Of a DNA stretch of 64,000 nucleotides, positions 1 to 8,031 are shown one piece after another. The position numbers and the translations under genes were made by a program. The notes under the pieces were generated by a model. That model did no database searches. It saw only the letters and a list, made by a program, of their open reading frames with translations, and was not told where the DNA came from. The first letter of the stretch is position 1. Each line of letters opens with the position of its first letter. Source of the stretch: VYFG01 sp965204165 (GTDB lineage Bacteria; Pseudomonadota; Gammaproteobacteria; Arenicellales; Poriferihabitantaceae); the NCBI GenBank assembly GCA_965204165.1, contig OZ241969.1, positions 3,410,001 through 3,474,000 of the forward strand. Reading direction: 5' to 3'.

Positions 1-752
1 GATCCGGCAAGAACGACTGTGAGCGGAATGCCGCAAGGCGGCTGCTGAAGCGTGTCCGTCGCAACCATCCGCATTTGCGGTTGCTGGTGGTTGAAGATGG
101 CCTGGCCTCGAACGGTCCGCACATCCGGCTGCTGGAGTCACTGGACATGCGCTATGTGCTGGGTGCGAAGGAAGGGGACCACCGGTTTCTGTACGACTGG
201 GTGTCGAAGACCCGGGGCGTTCCGGAACATGAGTGCCGGGACGGGCAGGGGGTAGTGCATCGCTTCCGGTATCTGAACCGGGTGCCGTTGAACGACGACC
301 ACTTTGATCTGGAGGTGAACTTCCTTGAGTACCGGGAGCACCGTCCCGGGGGCAAGGTGCAGCGCTTTTGCTGGGTCACCGATATCCCGATCGACGAATC
401 GAACCTGATGGAGTTGATGCGGGCCGGCCGGGCCCGCTGGAAGATAGAGAACGAAACCTTCAACACGCTGAAGAACCAGGGTTACGGCCTGGAACACAAT
501 TATGGTCACGGCAACAAGCACCTGTCGACGGTGCTGATGCACCTGATGATGCTGGCGTTTCTGGTGGACCAGATCCAGTTGCGCTGCTGTGCCGTATTCA
601 ATGCGGCACACCAGGCCATGTACAGCCGCGCCGCGCTGTGGCGCAAGATGAGGGGCCTGTTCAGCCTGTTCCTGATAGACAGTTGGGAGAAACTGTATCA
701 GGTCATTGCGCGGGGGTACAAAAACAATCCCGCGCTGCCTGAACCGCCCTGA
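1..752 (+). CDS. DDE transposase of IS copy A, 5'-truncated by window start
   Basis: The reading frame enters at base 3 and continues to the stop at 750-752. The translated part is identical to residues of the complete 436-aa transposase starting SGKNDCERNAARR. It contains the C-terminal part of the catalytic core, including VVEDGLASNGPHI and RARWKIENETFN, where the last catalytic glutamate is expected. The gene is presumably intact upstream of the window, since nothing in the visible part is broken. Confidence 0.93.
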   Translation, partial: SGKNDCERNAARRLLKRVRRNHPHLRLLVVEDGLASNGPHIRLLESLDMRYVLGAKEGDHRFLYDWVSKTRGVPEHECRDGQGVVHRFRYLNRVPLNDDHFDLEVNFLEYREHRPGGKVQRFCWVTDIPIDESNLMELMRAGRARWKIENETFNTLKNQGYGLEHNYGHGNKHLSTVLMHLMMLAFLVDQIQLRCCAVFNAAHQAMYSRAALWRKMRGLFSLFLIDSWEKLYQVIARGYKNNPALPEPP

Positions 753-928
753 ATCACGCCGTGACCGGCGGGTGTTCAGGTCGATTCTTCAGCGTTTACC
801 GACCCGATGAGTTCTACAGCCCCAGTGGTGGCTGTAACGACCGCTGCGCCCCGATCCCTTTAAAACCACAACCTCCTGCGGATCACACTCCCTGACACAA
901 TGGAGCTAACCCTTAGCGGGAATTGCTG
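1..928 (+). mobile_element. IS4-like insertion sequence, copy A (left part outside window)
   Basis: This is the right-hand 928 bp of the same element that occurs complete at 1591-3209 and 30656-32274. It ends in the same terminal sequence AGCGGGAATTGCTG. The left end lies beyond the window, so its target duplication cannot be checked; the flank after the right end begins ATACTTCCG. The visible coding part and 3' tail match the other copies with no difference that I could see. Confidence 0.95.
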
Positions 929-1590
929 ATACTTCCGCTTTATTTATGACAAAACAATTAGTTACATTAATTATGGAGGGGAACTTCGGCAACCAGCCTG
1001 GAATTTCAATGTACCTAGCGTAGTAACCTTGCCGTGGATTTCACAATTCGAACCGGATTAAGTCAATGAATACCTGAAACAACTCTTCGATCAATAAACC
1101 GGAGCACATGCAAATTCAGGGGGAAAACCCGATTCGAGACAACGGTCAAAACACCTCCAACGTACATGGATTGCGGAATAATTTGCCCTTCAGATGTAAC
1201 TCCTAGATACCGTGAAAGGGCTGTTGTCGGTGCCTTCATCCTATGGGGATCCGGCAATTTGGCAACGATAGTGACGATAGTCGGAAAATACCATCGGCGT
1301 CGAGGAGGGAGCACCCAATACAGACGCGAGAGGGTCGCCGAGGTTCTCCGTGAGCGAGTAATACCAATCATTGTGGTTACTTAACGATGTCAACCAGCCG
1401 TCTCCTCCCGAGATCCGCAAAATTTTTAAGCTGGTGTGTCGCACCGCCAGCTCCCTAACCCGACTTACATTGTGTGCTGCGGGGTGGCTGGGTCCATACC
1501 ACTTCCGTTAGAAACACCCGGGTAAGCGCTGCACGGCTTGCCCGGGGCCACCCCAGACCCAGATACGAGCATGCAACATCGCTGTGGTCT
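929..1590. other. 662-bp spacer between IS copies A and B
   Basis: No convincing gene. The reading frames present are short, overlap on both strands and have no recognisable motif or ribosome-binding site. The composition is more AT-rich than the IS elements. An imperfect GC-rich inverted repeat lies near 1478-1560, but without a terminator T-run. The spacer probably represents degraded chromosomal or mobile DNA caught between two insertions. Confidence 0.6.
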
Positions 1591-1695
1591 CAGCAATTCC
1601 CGCTGGTTTAAAAAGTCAAGCAAATACAAGGTGATAGAGAGATACGGAAAAAACTTTTTCGTAAAGTTTTTCAGGAATTCTGGTATCATACAGTT

Positions 1696-1722
1696 CCAAT
1701 TTCATGAACCAGGTGAAATTGG
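1696..1722 (+). promoter_or_regulatory. Inverted repeat abutting transposase start, copy B
   Basis: CCAATTTCA, a 9-base loop, then TGAAATTGG form a perfect 9-bp inverted repeat ending immediately before the ATG at 1723. The only Shine-Dalgarno-like sequence (AGGTG at 1711-1715) lies across the loop and right arm. Transcripts reading through from outside the element would fold it and hide the ribosome-binding site. Several IS elements limit transposase synthesis this way; that this one does so is inference. Confidence 0.6.
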
Positions 1723-3033
1723 ATGCGTGAACCATCAAATCGCAAACACTTGAGCGCACAGGGATTGCTGCAGTCGATCCGGTCGAGTTTCGAGGAGATT
1801 CCGGACACGAAGCGCACCCGCAAGTTCCCGTTGTCGGACGTCATGATGTCGGCGCTGGCGATGTTCGGTCTGAAATATCCATCGCTGCTGCAGTTCGAGC
1901 GGTCGCAGTCCGAGGAAGCGGTGCGGCACAATCTGAAGCATCTGTACGGGGTGGCGCAGGCGCCGAGCGACACGTACATGAGGGAACGGCTGGACGAATT
2001 GGACCCGGGGGTGTTCGAGCCGGTATACAAGCGGCTGTTTGCGCTGCTGCAGCGGGGCAAGGGTCTGGAGGGTTTCGAGGTGCTGGACGGCCGCTATGTG
2101 CTGTCGGTGGACGGCACCGGGCTGTTCTCCTCGCAGAAGGTGCATTGCGCGCACTGCTGCAGCAAGCATCATCGTGACGGTCGGGTGACGTACTATCACC
2201 AGTTGCTCGGTGCGGTGCTGGTGCATCCGGACTGCCGCGAGGTGATCCCCCTGATGCCAGAACCGATCCTGAAGGGGGACGGATCCGGCAAGAACGACTG
2301 TGAGCGGAATGCCGCAAGGCGGCTGCTGAAGCGTGTCCGTCGCAACCATCCGCATTTGCGGTTGCTGGTGGTTGAAGATGGCCTGGCCTCGAACGGTCCG
2401 CACATCCGGCTGCTGGAGTCACTGGACATGCGCTATGTGCTGGGTGCGAAGGAAGGGGACCACCGGTTTCTGTACGACTGGGTGTCGAAGACCCGGGGCG
2501 TTCCGGAACATGAGTGCCGGGACGGGCAGGGGGTAGTGCATCGCTTCCGGTATCTGAACCGGGTGCCGTTGAACGACGACCACTTTGATCTGGAGGTGAA
2601 CTTCCTTGAGTACCGGGAGCACCGTCCCGGGGGCAAGGTGCAGCGCTTTTGCTGGGTCACCGATATCCCGATCGACGAATCGAACCTGATGGAGTTGATG
2701 CGGGCCGGCCGGGCCCGCTGGAAGATAGAGAACGAAACCTTCAACACGCTGAAGAACCAGGGTTACGGCCTGGAACACAATTATGGTCACGGCAACAAGC
2801 ACCTGTCGACGGTGCTGATGCACCTGATGATGCTGGCGTTTCTGGTGGACCAGATCCAGTTGCGCTGCTGTGCCGTATTCAATGCGGCACACCAGGCCAT
2901 GTACAGCCGCGCCGCGCTGTGGCGCAAGATGAGGGGCCTGTTCAGCCTGTTCCTGATAGACAGTTGGGAGAAACTGTATCAGGTCATTGCGCGGGGGTAC
3001 AAAAACAATCCCGCGCTGCCTGAACCGCCCTGA
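1723..3033 (+). CDS. DDE transposase, IS4-like (436 aa), copy B
   Basis: The gene fills the element. The N-terminal third (about residues 1-110) is a helical, probably DNA-binding region. The catalytic core follows: VLSVDGTG near residue 127 supplies the first Asp, VVEDGLASNG near 218 the second, and RWKIENETFN near 342 the Glu, in an R-(3)-E arrangement like the IS4 YREK signature. A CAHCCSKHH cluster near residue 142 could bind metal. The start ATG is preceded by a weak AGGTG inside a hairpin loop, consistent with low translation. The protein is identical to copy C, so expansion of this element in the genome was recent. Confidence 0.93.
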   Translation: MREPSNRKHLSAQGLLQSIRSSFEEIPDTKRTRKFPLSDVMMSALAMFGLKYPSLLQFERSQSEEAVRHNLKHLYGVAQAPSDTYMRERLDELDPGVFEPVYKRLFALLQRGKGLEGFEVLDGRYVLSVDGTGLFSSQKVHCAHCCSKHHRDGRVTYYHQLLGAVLVHPDCREVIPLMPEPILKGDGSGKNDCERNAARRLLKRVRRNHPHLRLLVVEDGLASNGPHIRLLESLDMRYVLGAKEGDHRFLYDWVSKTRGVPEHECRDGQGVVHRFRYLNRVPLNDDHFDLEVNFLEYREHRPGGKVQRFCWVTDIPIDESNLMELMRAGRARWKIENETFNTLKNQGYGLEHNYGHGNKHLSTVLMHLMMLAFLVDQIQLRCCAVFNAAHQAMYSRAALWRKMRGLFSLFLIDSWEKLYQVIARGYKNNPALPEPP

Positions 3034-3218
3034 ATCACGCCGTGACCGGCGGGTGTTCAGGTCGATTCTTCAGCGTTTACCGACCCGATGAGTTCTACAG
3101 CCCCAGTGGTGGCTGTAACGACCGCTGCGCCCCGATCCCTTTAAAACCACAACCTCCTGCGGATCACACTCCCTGACACAATGGAGCTAACCCTTAGCGG
3201 GAATTGCTGCTGTGGTCT

Positions 3219-3437
3219 CGACAATGTTGACAACAGCCAGCCGCTGCTGGTGGCTGCGACTGAACGACTCCACCTCTCTAGGAAGTTACCGAAACAACTC
3301 GCATTGCAACCGGTTCCAGTGACCGAGTATCATCGGCAACACAAGAATAGTGAGGTCCCTCCAGGAATGGGTGGTCAGGCAATCTCCACCCTATCGAACG
3401 ACATCCCCACATCCCCCGACTTTCGACATACTTTTTA
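3219..3437. other. Junction region downstream of IS copy B
   Basis: No supported gene. The stretch joins the IS target site to the methyltransferase remnant that begins in frame around 3438. The frame of the remnant stays open back to 3354, but residues before about 3438 do not look like methyltransferase sequence, so a deletion junction may lie here. Confidence 0.4.
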
Positions 3438-3719
3438 AGTGTCTCTCGGGAGGAAATTCTGCAAGAAGTTCTTCTCAAGAATGGCTTTATGCTCGATGTT
3501 CAGACGGAGCCACTCGTGGACTTCACCGAGAATGTGGTCTTCCGCGCGTGGGACTCTCAAAAATTAGCGACAGTTTGCCTCGACTACGATCTGAAGAAAT
3601 CGACAATCGCCAAACTCAAAGGAATGGAAGGTATCTTCATCTGCCTTGAGCAAGCTCAAAATACGACGAAGAAATGGAATCTCCGTGTTGAATTTGGGGA
3701 GAGATTGGTGGCTTTCTGA
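3438..3719 (+). pseudogene. 3' remnant of a DNA methyltransferase (type III Mod-like)
   Basis: Only the last 93 codons remain. The frame reads SVSREEILQEVLLKNGF, then a segment with VFRAWDSQKLATVCLD, then GIFICLEQA, and ends GERLVAF. The order 'EEIL-x-LLK-x-G', a Cys-Leu-Asp/Glu strand and a late 'CLEQA...KKWN' strand resembles the C-terminal region of type III Mod adenine methyltransferases. The catalytic DPPY and FxGxG motifs would lie upstream and are absent. The gene ends 56 bp before the OLD nuclease start. Methyltransferase-like genes commonly sit in defence islands. Family assignment is from pattern recognition and is only moderate. Confidence 0.45.
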
Positions 3720-3775
3720 AGATTTATGAAACATATGACGGCCGAACTATTCTGCCGCACATGGGAGAACACCCA

Positions 3776-6019
3776 ATGCACATTGACTTTGTTGAGATAC
3801 AGAACTTCCGAAAGCTGAAGGCTTGCCGCGTCGAGATCGCGCAGGAGGAGACGATCTTCGTTGGCGCGAACAACAGCGGAAAGACATCTGCAATGGATGC
3901 TTTGATTCTCTTTCTCAAGAAAAGCCGCCGCAAAGACTTTTCTACCACGGATTTTACCCTTTCCAACTGGTCATCTTTGAATCAATTCGGTACACAGTGG
4001 GCAGCTTCCAACGATGATGATTATCGAGATATCGCTGTTAACACTTGGCTTCCCCTACTACCTTCAGTCGATGTTTGGCTTAAAGCAGACGAACAAGACC
4101 TTTACCGTATCGCGCATCTTCTCCCTACACTGGATTGGACACCTGAGGAATTGCTAGGAGTCAGGCTTGTATTGGCACCAAAGAACATGGAGCAATTCTA
4201 CAAGGACTTCCGAAGTGCAAATAAATCGGCGCGTGATGCTGAGTCGGCTTCAACCACTATAGCAGAGTTTCGGCAATCTCTATGGCCAAACTCAATGAGG
4301 GACTTTCTGGACAGACGGCTTCATAGCCAATTTGAGGTTCAATTCTACATTCTCGACCCTATAAAGGTCACACCTCCTGTGCGGGGAATCGCTAGCCCCC
4401 AGTCGCTTCTGCCGGACAGCGACCCGCTCAACAAGGATCCATTCGATGGTCTCATCAAGATTGACGTAATCACTGCCCAAAGAGGGTTTTCCGACCCCAA
4501 AACAGATGATGAGTCATACAATGGCTTTGCAAGCCTGTCGACTCAGCTGCGCCGCTACTTCTCCAAGCACTTGAATCCGTCGCAAGCCCCGGATGCGAGT
4601 GATATCGAGGCGCTGGAGGCGATCGAAGCAGCGAAAACGGAATTTAATAAGAAGCTGGTGAAAAGCTTCAGGCCTGCCATCAGAGAACTTGAAGGTCTCA
4701 ACTACCCGGGATTTAGTGACCCGAAAATCTCCATAACAAGCAAGATCGATCCGCGCGACAGTCTTGATCACGATGCCGCGGTACAGTTCGATCTGCCCGG
4801 ATCAGATTCACTGTTCTTGCCCGAAAAATACAACGGACTAGGTTACCAGAATCTGATCTCGATGGTATTCAACCTGATCCGATTCAGGGATGAATGGATG
4901 CGTGTTGGGAAAGCGGCCAAGAATCAAGATGGCAAGGACGTAGCTATCGAACCCTTGCACGTCGTACTTGTTGAAGAACCGGAAGCCCATCTGCACGCGC
5001 AAATTCAGCAGGTATTCATCAAGAAAGGATACAAAGTACTCTGGAACCACTCTGCGCTTGCGGATTCTTCCTTCAGAACGCAGATGATCGTCAGCACTCA
5101 TTCATCACATATTGCTCATGAACTGGATTTCTCATGCCTGCGCTACTTTCGCCGAGAGCCAGCTAGAATTCAGGGGGAGATTCCCACGGCAACAGTCATT
5201 AATCTCTCACAGACGTTCGGCGACAACGATGAGACCTCGAAGTTTGCCACTCGTTATCTTCGTACAACCCATTGTGATCTCTTTTTCGCCGACGCGGCCA
5301 TCCTCGTGGAGGGCTCGGCCGAACGCATGTTGATTCCTCATTTTATCCGGACGAAGTTCCCAAAACTTGATCAGAGCTACATCTCACTTCTTGAGATCGG
5401 TGGTGCTCATGCACATCGTTTGAAACCGTTATTGGATACTCTTGGGCTCATGTCTCTGGTCATCACGGATTTGGATTCGACTCCGGAGACTGGCAGCGCC
5501 AAGGTTCGCCCAGAACGAGGCAAAGGTCACCAAACGGGAAACACAACACTCAAAAACTGGGTACCGAGGAAGAAATTACTCGATGGTCTGTTCAATCTGT
5601 CGGATGAAGAGAAACAGACAGCGGATGGGCTCGTGAGGGTCGCATACCAGTGCCCATTCAATGTGAAATACAAGGAGGGTGCAAGTGAAGACGAGGCAAT
5701 ACCCTATACCTTTGAGGATTCGTTGGCTTTGACAAATCTTGCGTTGTTTCGAGAATATACAGAACCGGTGGGCCTATTGAAAAAGCTCCAGGCGTCTCTC
5801 GAAAAAGACACCCTCGAAGATGCCGTCAATGATATGTTTTGTAACTTGGAGAAGGGTAGCAAGGCCGAGATGGCTTTAGAGTTGCTCTACCTGAGTGAGC
5901 CAGACCAGCTAGAACCACCAGGCTACATCGAGGATGGACTCAAATGGCTTGAGGAGAATCTTGCGACGAGAATAGCTGACACCATCTCAACAGAACCGAC
6001 AGAAGTGAATGATGTCTGA
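3776..6019 (+). CDS. OLD-family ATPase-TOPRIM nuclease (Gabija GajA-like, class 2 OLD)
   Basis: A 747-aa protein combining an ABC/SMC-type ATPase with a TOPRIM nuclease. Walker A is GANNSGKT (residues about 30-37), Walker B is LVEEPEAHLH near 400, and the H-loop region is VSTHSSH near 439. The TOPRIM part has VEGSAE near 510 and TDLDS near 563, the acidic residues that bind metal. An ATG at 3761 is in frame, but the ATG at 3776 has a GGGAG seven bases upstream, and N-terminal MHIDFVEIQNFRKL is the usual first strand. It overlaps the UvrD-like helicase downstream by 11 bases. An OLD gene followed by a UvrD helicase defines class 2 OLD and the Gabija anti-phage system. At 747 aa it is longer than the GajA of about 580 aa. 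Codon use and GC are lower than in the backbone, suggesting transfer. Confidence 0.85.
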   Translation: MHIDFVEIQNFRKLKACRVEIAQEETIFVGANNSGKTSAMDALILFLKKSRRKDFSTTDFTLSNWSSLNQFGTQWAASNDDDYRDIAVNTWLPLLPSVDVWLKADEQDLYRIAHLLPTLDWTPEELLGVRLVLAPKNMEQFYKDFRSANKSARDAESASTTIAEFRQSLWPNSMRDFLDRRLHSQFEVQFYILDPIKVTPPVRGIASPQSLLPDSDPLNKDPFDGLIKIDVITAQRGFSDPKTDDESYNGFASLSTQLRRYFSKHLNPSQAPDASDIEALEAIEAAKTEFNKKLVKSFRPAIRELEGLNYPGFSDPKISITSKIDPRDSLDHDAAVQFDLPGSDSLFLPEKYNGLGYQNLISMVFNLIRFRDEWMRVGKAAKNQDGKDVAIEPLHVVLVEEPEAHLHAQIQQVFIKKGYKVLWNHSALADSSFRTQMIVSTHSSHIAHELDFSCLRYFRREPARIQGEIPTATVINLSQTFGDNDETSKFATRYLRTTHCDLFFADAAILVEGSAERMLIPHFIRTKFPKLDQSYISLLEIGGAHAHRLKPLLDTLGLMSLVITDLDSTPETGSAKVRPERGKGHQTGNTTLKNWVPRKKLLDGLFNLSDEEKQTADGLVRVAYQCPFNVKYKEGASEDEAIPYTFEDSLALTNLALFREYTEPVGLLKKLQASLEKDTLEDAVNDMFCNLEKGSKAEMALELLYLSEPDQLEPPGYIEDGLKWLEENLATRIADTISTEPTEVNDV

Positions 6020-7898
6020 AGCAGCCGCTCAAGAAGATGAACTCAGGAAGACAATCGTGGCATGCCTCGATCTGAACGAGCCCAAGAGTTTCTTCCTCTA
6101 TGCCGGCGCTGGCACCGGCAAGACAAGGGCTGTCGTTGAGTCATTGGACATCCTCCGAGACCGCTATGGGTTGAGGTTTCGGCAGTCGGGTCAAAAAGTT
6201 GCTGTCATAACTTACACCAATGCTGCATGTGATGAGATCAAGCGCAGAGTCGATTTCGATCCCATTTTCGCTGTGTCCACCATCCATAGTTTTGCTTGGG
6301 AGCAGATCCGCACATACCACAAAGATATCTCTGCTTGGCTCCGCGATCATTTAAATTCCGAAATCACCAGTCTTCGCGAGAAGCAGGCGGCGGGGAGGCC
6401 AGGAACAAAGGCCGCTGCTGAGCGGGAGGTTCAGATAGAATCGAAGCGGAACCGACTTCAGCATCTTGATGTCATCAAGCGGTTTACCTATAACCCAAAC
6501 GGTGAAAACATCGGCAAAAACTCACTGCACCACGCTGAGGTTATAGCCGTCACAGCGAAGTTTATTTCCGACAGTCCACTCATGCGTCAGATACTGATTC
6601 GGAAACACCCCGTCCTACTCATTGACGAAAGCCAAGACACACAGAAAGACCTGATTGACGCATTCTTTTTCCTCCAGGCGGAGCATCCGGATCAGTTCTG
6701 TTTGGCTCTGTTCGGTGACACGATGCAGCGCATCTACTCGGACGGGAAAGTCGGATTGGAGGAGGCTGTCCCAGCAAATTGGGCAAAACCAGCCATTACC
6801 GTCAACCACAGGTGTCCCAAACGTGTTGTAGCCCTTCTCAACCGGATCAGATTGAAAGTTGACGGCGCTCTACAGGAGCCTAGACAAGATGCGCAAGAAG
6901 GGGTCGTGCGTCTGTTTCTGATCAATGATGTTGATGACGTGGAAAAACTAAACGTCGAAACGACAGTGGCAAAAAAAATGGCAGAGGTCACTTCCGATGA
7001 AGAATGGAGGAGCCAACAGGCGATCAAGGTACTTACCCTTGAGCATCACATGGCCGCTCGTCGGGGCGGCTTCGACGGTTTCTTTGAGCCGCTTTATAAG
7101 GTAGACAGTTTCAAGACAGGCCTGCTTGATGGGACTCTGAGCGGAATTGCCTTATTCACACAGCAAGTTCTCCCCTTGGTTCAAGCCATGCAATCAGGAG
7201 ATAGGTTTGCGGTGGCTCGGGTCGTGAAGGATTACTCCCCGATCATGGCTCCCGAAGGAAAAAATGGAACCAGAACTTCGTTAGAGGATGTCCGCAAGGC
7301 CGGGAGAGCTGTGGAATCCATGTTCTCTCTCTGGGACGATCGCGCAGATCCCTATCTGTTGGATGTTCTCAAGGAAATCAAACGTGAAAACCTATTCGGT
7401 ACCCCGGATATATTTACGCCCATCCTCGCTGATGCTGATGGGCAGGGAGAAGAGACAGAACCAGTGCCTGGAGCAGCGGAAGACGACAAGAACCCTGCGA
7501 TCGAAGCTTGGCGGGAAGCGCTTGCTGTCCCTTTCAGTCAGTTCGAGGCGTATGCAGGATATATTTCTGATAGATCACCTTTTGGAACACATCAGGGCAT
7601 CAAAGGGCTGCAGTTCCCGCGAGTAATGGTTATCCTAGATGACAACGAAGCCCGCGGTTTCATGTTCAGCTATGAGAAGTTGCTTGGGGCGAAAGCACTT
7701 ACGAACACAGACGAGAAAAACCTTCTTGAAGGGAAGGATACATCCGTAGACAGAACCCGCCGCCTCTTTTATGTGACGTGCAGCAGAGCTCAGCAGAGCC
7801 TCGCCGTAATTGTGTATACGAAAGAGGTGGACAAGGTCGCCAACCATATGTCCTCCGATGTTGGCTGGTTCGAGGACCAAGAAGTAGTCCAAATGTGA
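6009..7898 (+). CDS. UvrD/Rep-type helicase, GajB-like partner of the OLD nuclease
   Basis: A 629-aa superfamily 1A helicase. Motif I is YAGAGTGKT near residue 35, motif Ia is VITYTNAA, motif II is LIDESQD near 205, motif IV/V includes HQGIKGLQFPRV, and motif VI is RRLFYVTCSRA near 583. The start ATGATG lies inside the end of the upstream OLD gene, so the pair is translationally coupled. In Gabija, GajB senses nucleotide depletion or DNA ends and works with GajA against phage DNA. This homologue is longer than typical GajB (about 500 aa), with a distinctive charged insertion around residues 120-160. There is no terminator-like hairpin before the convergent helicase gene that ends at 8032. Confidence 0.85.
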   Translation: MMSEAAAQEDELRKTIVACLDLNEPKSFFLYAGAGTGKTRAVVESLDILRDRYGLRFRQSGQKVAVITYTNAACDEIKRRVDFDPIFAVSTIHSFAWEQIRTYHKDISAWLRDHLNSEITSLREKQAAGRPGTKAAAEREVQIESKRNRLQHLDVIKRFTYNPNGENIGKNSLHHAEVIAVTAKFISDSPLMRQILIRKHPVLLIDESQDTQKDLIDAFFFLQAEHPDQFCLALFGDTMQRIYSDGKVGLEEAVPANWAKPAITVNHRCPKRVVALLNRIRLKVDGALQEPRQDAQEGVVRLFLINDVDDVEKLNVETTVAKKMAEVTSDEEWRSQQAIKVLTLEHHMAARRGGFDGFFEPLYKVDSFKTGLLDGTLSGIALFTQQVLPLVQAMQSGDRFAVARVVKDYSPIMAPEGKNGTRTSLEDVRKAGRAVESMFSLWDDRADPYLLDVLKEIKRENLFGTPDIFTPILADADGQGEETEPVPGAAEDDKNPAIEAWREALAVPFSQFEAYAGYISDRSPFGTHQGIKGLQFPRVMVILDDNEARGFMFSYEKLLGAKALTNTDEKNLLEGKDTSVDRTRRLFYVTCSRAQQSLAVIVYTKEVDKVANHMSSDVGWFEDQEVVQM

Positions 7899-8031
7899 AG
7901 CAAGTAATTTGCTCACCGCACCATCCGGTCAGCCTTTCGTACAACTGTCGTACTTCCGATTTCGAGGGTTGTCGGCTCGAGTTGAAAAAGATGCCTATTC
8001 CCCTCTCATTCGTACCTTGGGAATACCAAAC

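Larger units (their letters stand above)
1591..3209 (+). mobile_element. IS4-like insertion sequence, copy B, complete (1,619 bp)
   Basis: The left end reads CAGCAATTCCCGCT and the right end AGCGGGAATTGCTG, a perfect 14-bp terminal inverted repeat. A 9-bp target duplication CTGTGGTCT flanks it at 1582-1590 and 3210-3218. It carries one transposase gene. Length is identical to copy C. The duplication shows that this copy inserted independently of copies A and C. The transposase has the DDE fold with an IS4-like R-(3)-E motif; I cannot assign the ISfinder family with certainty. Confidence 0.95.
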
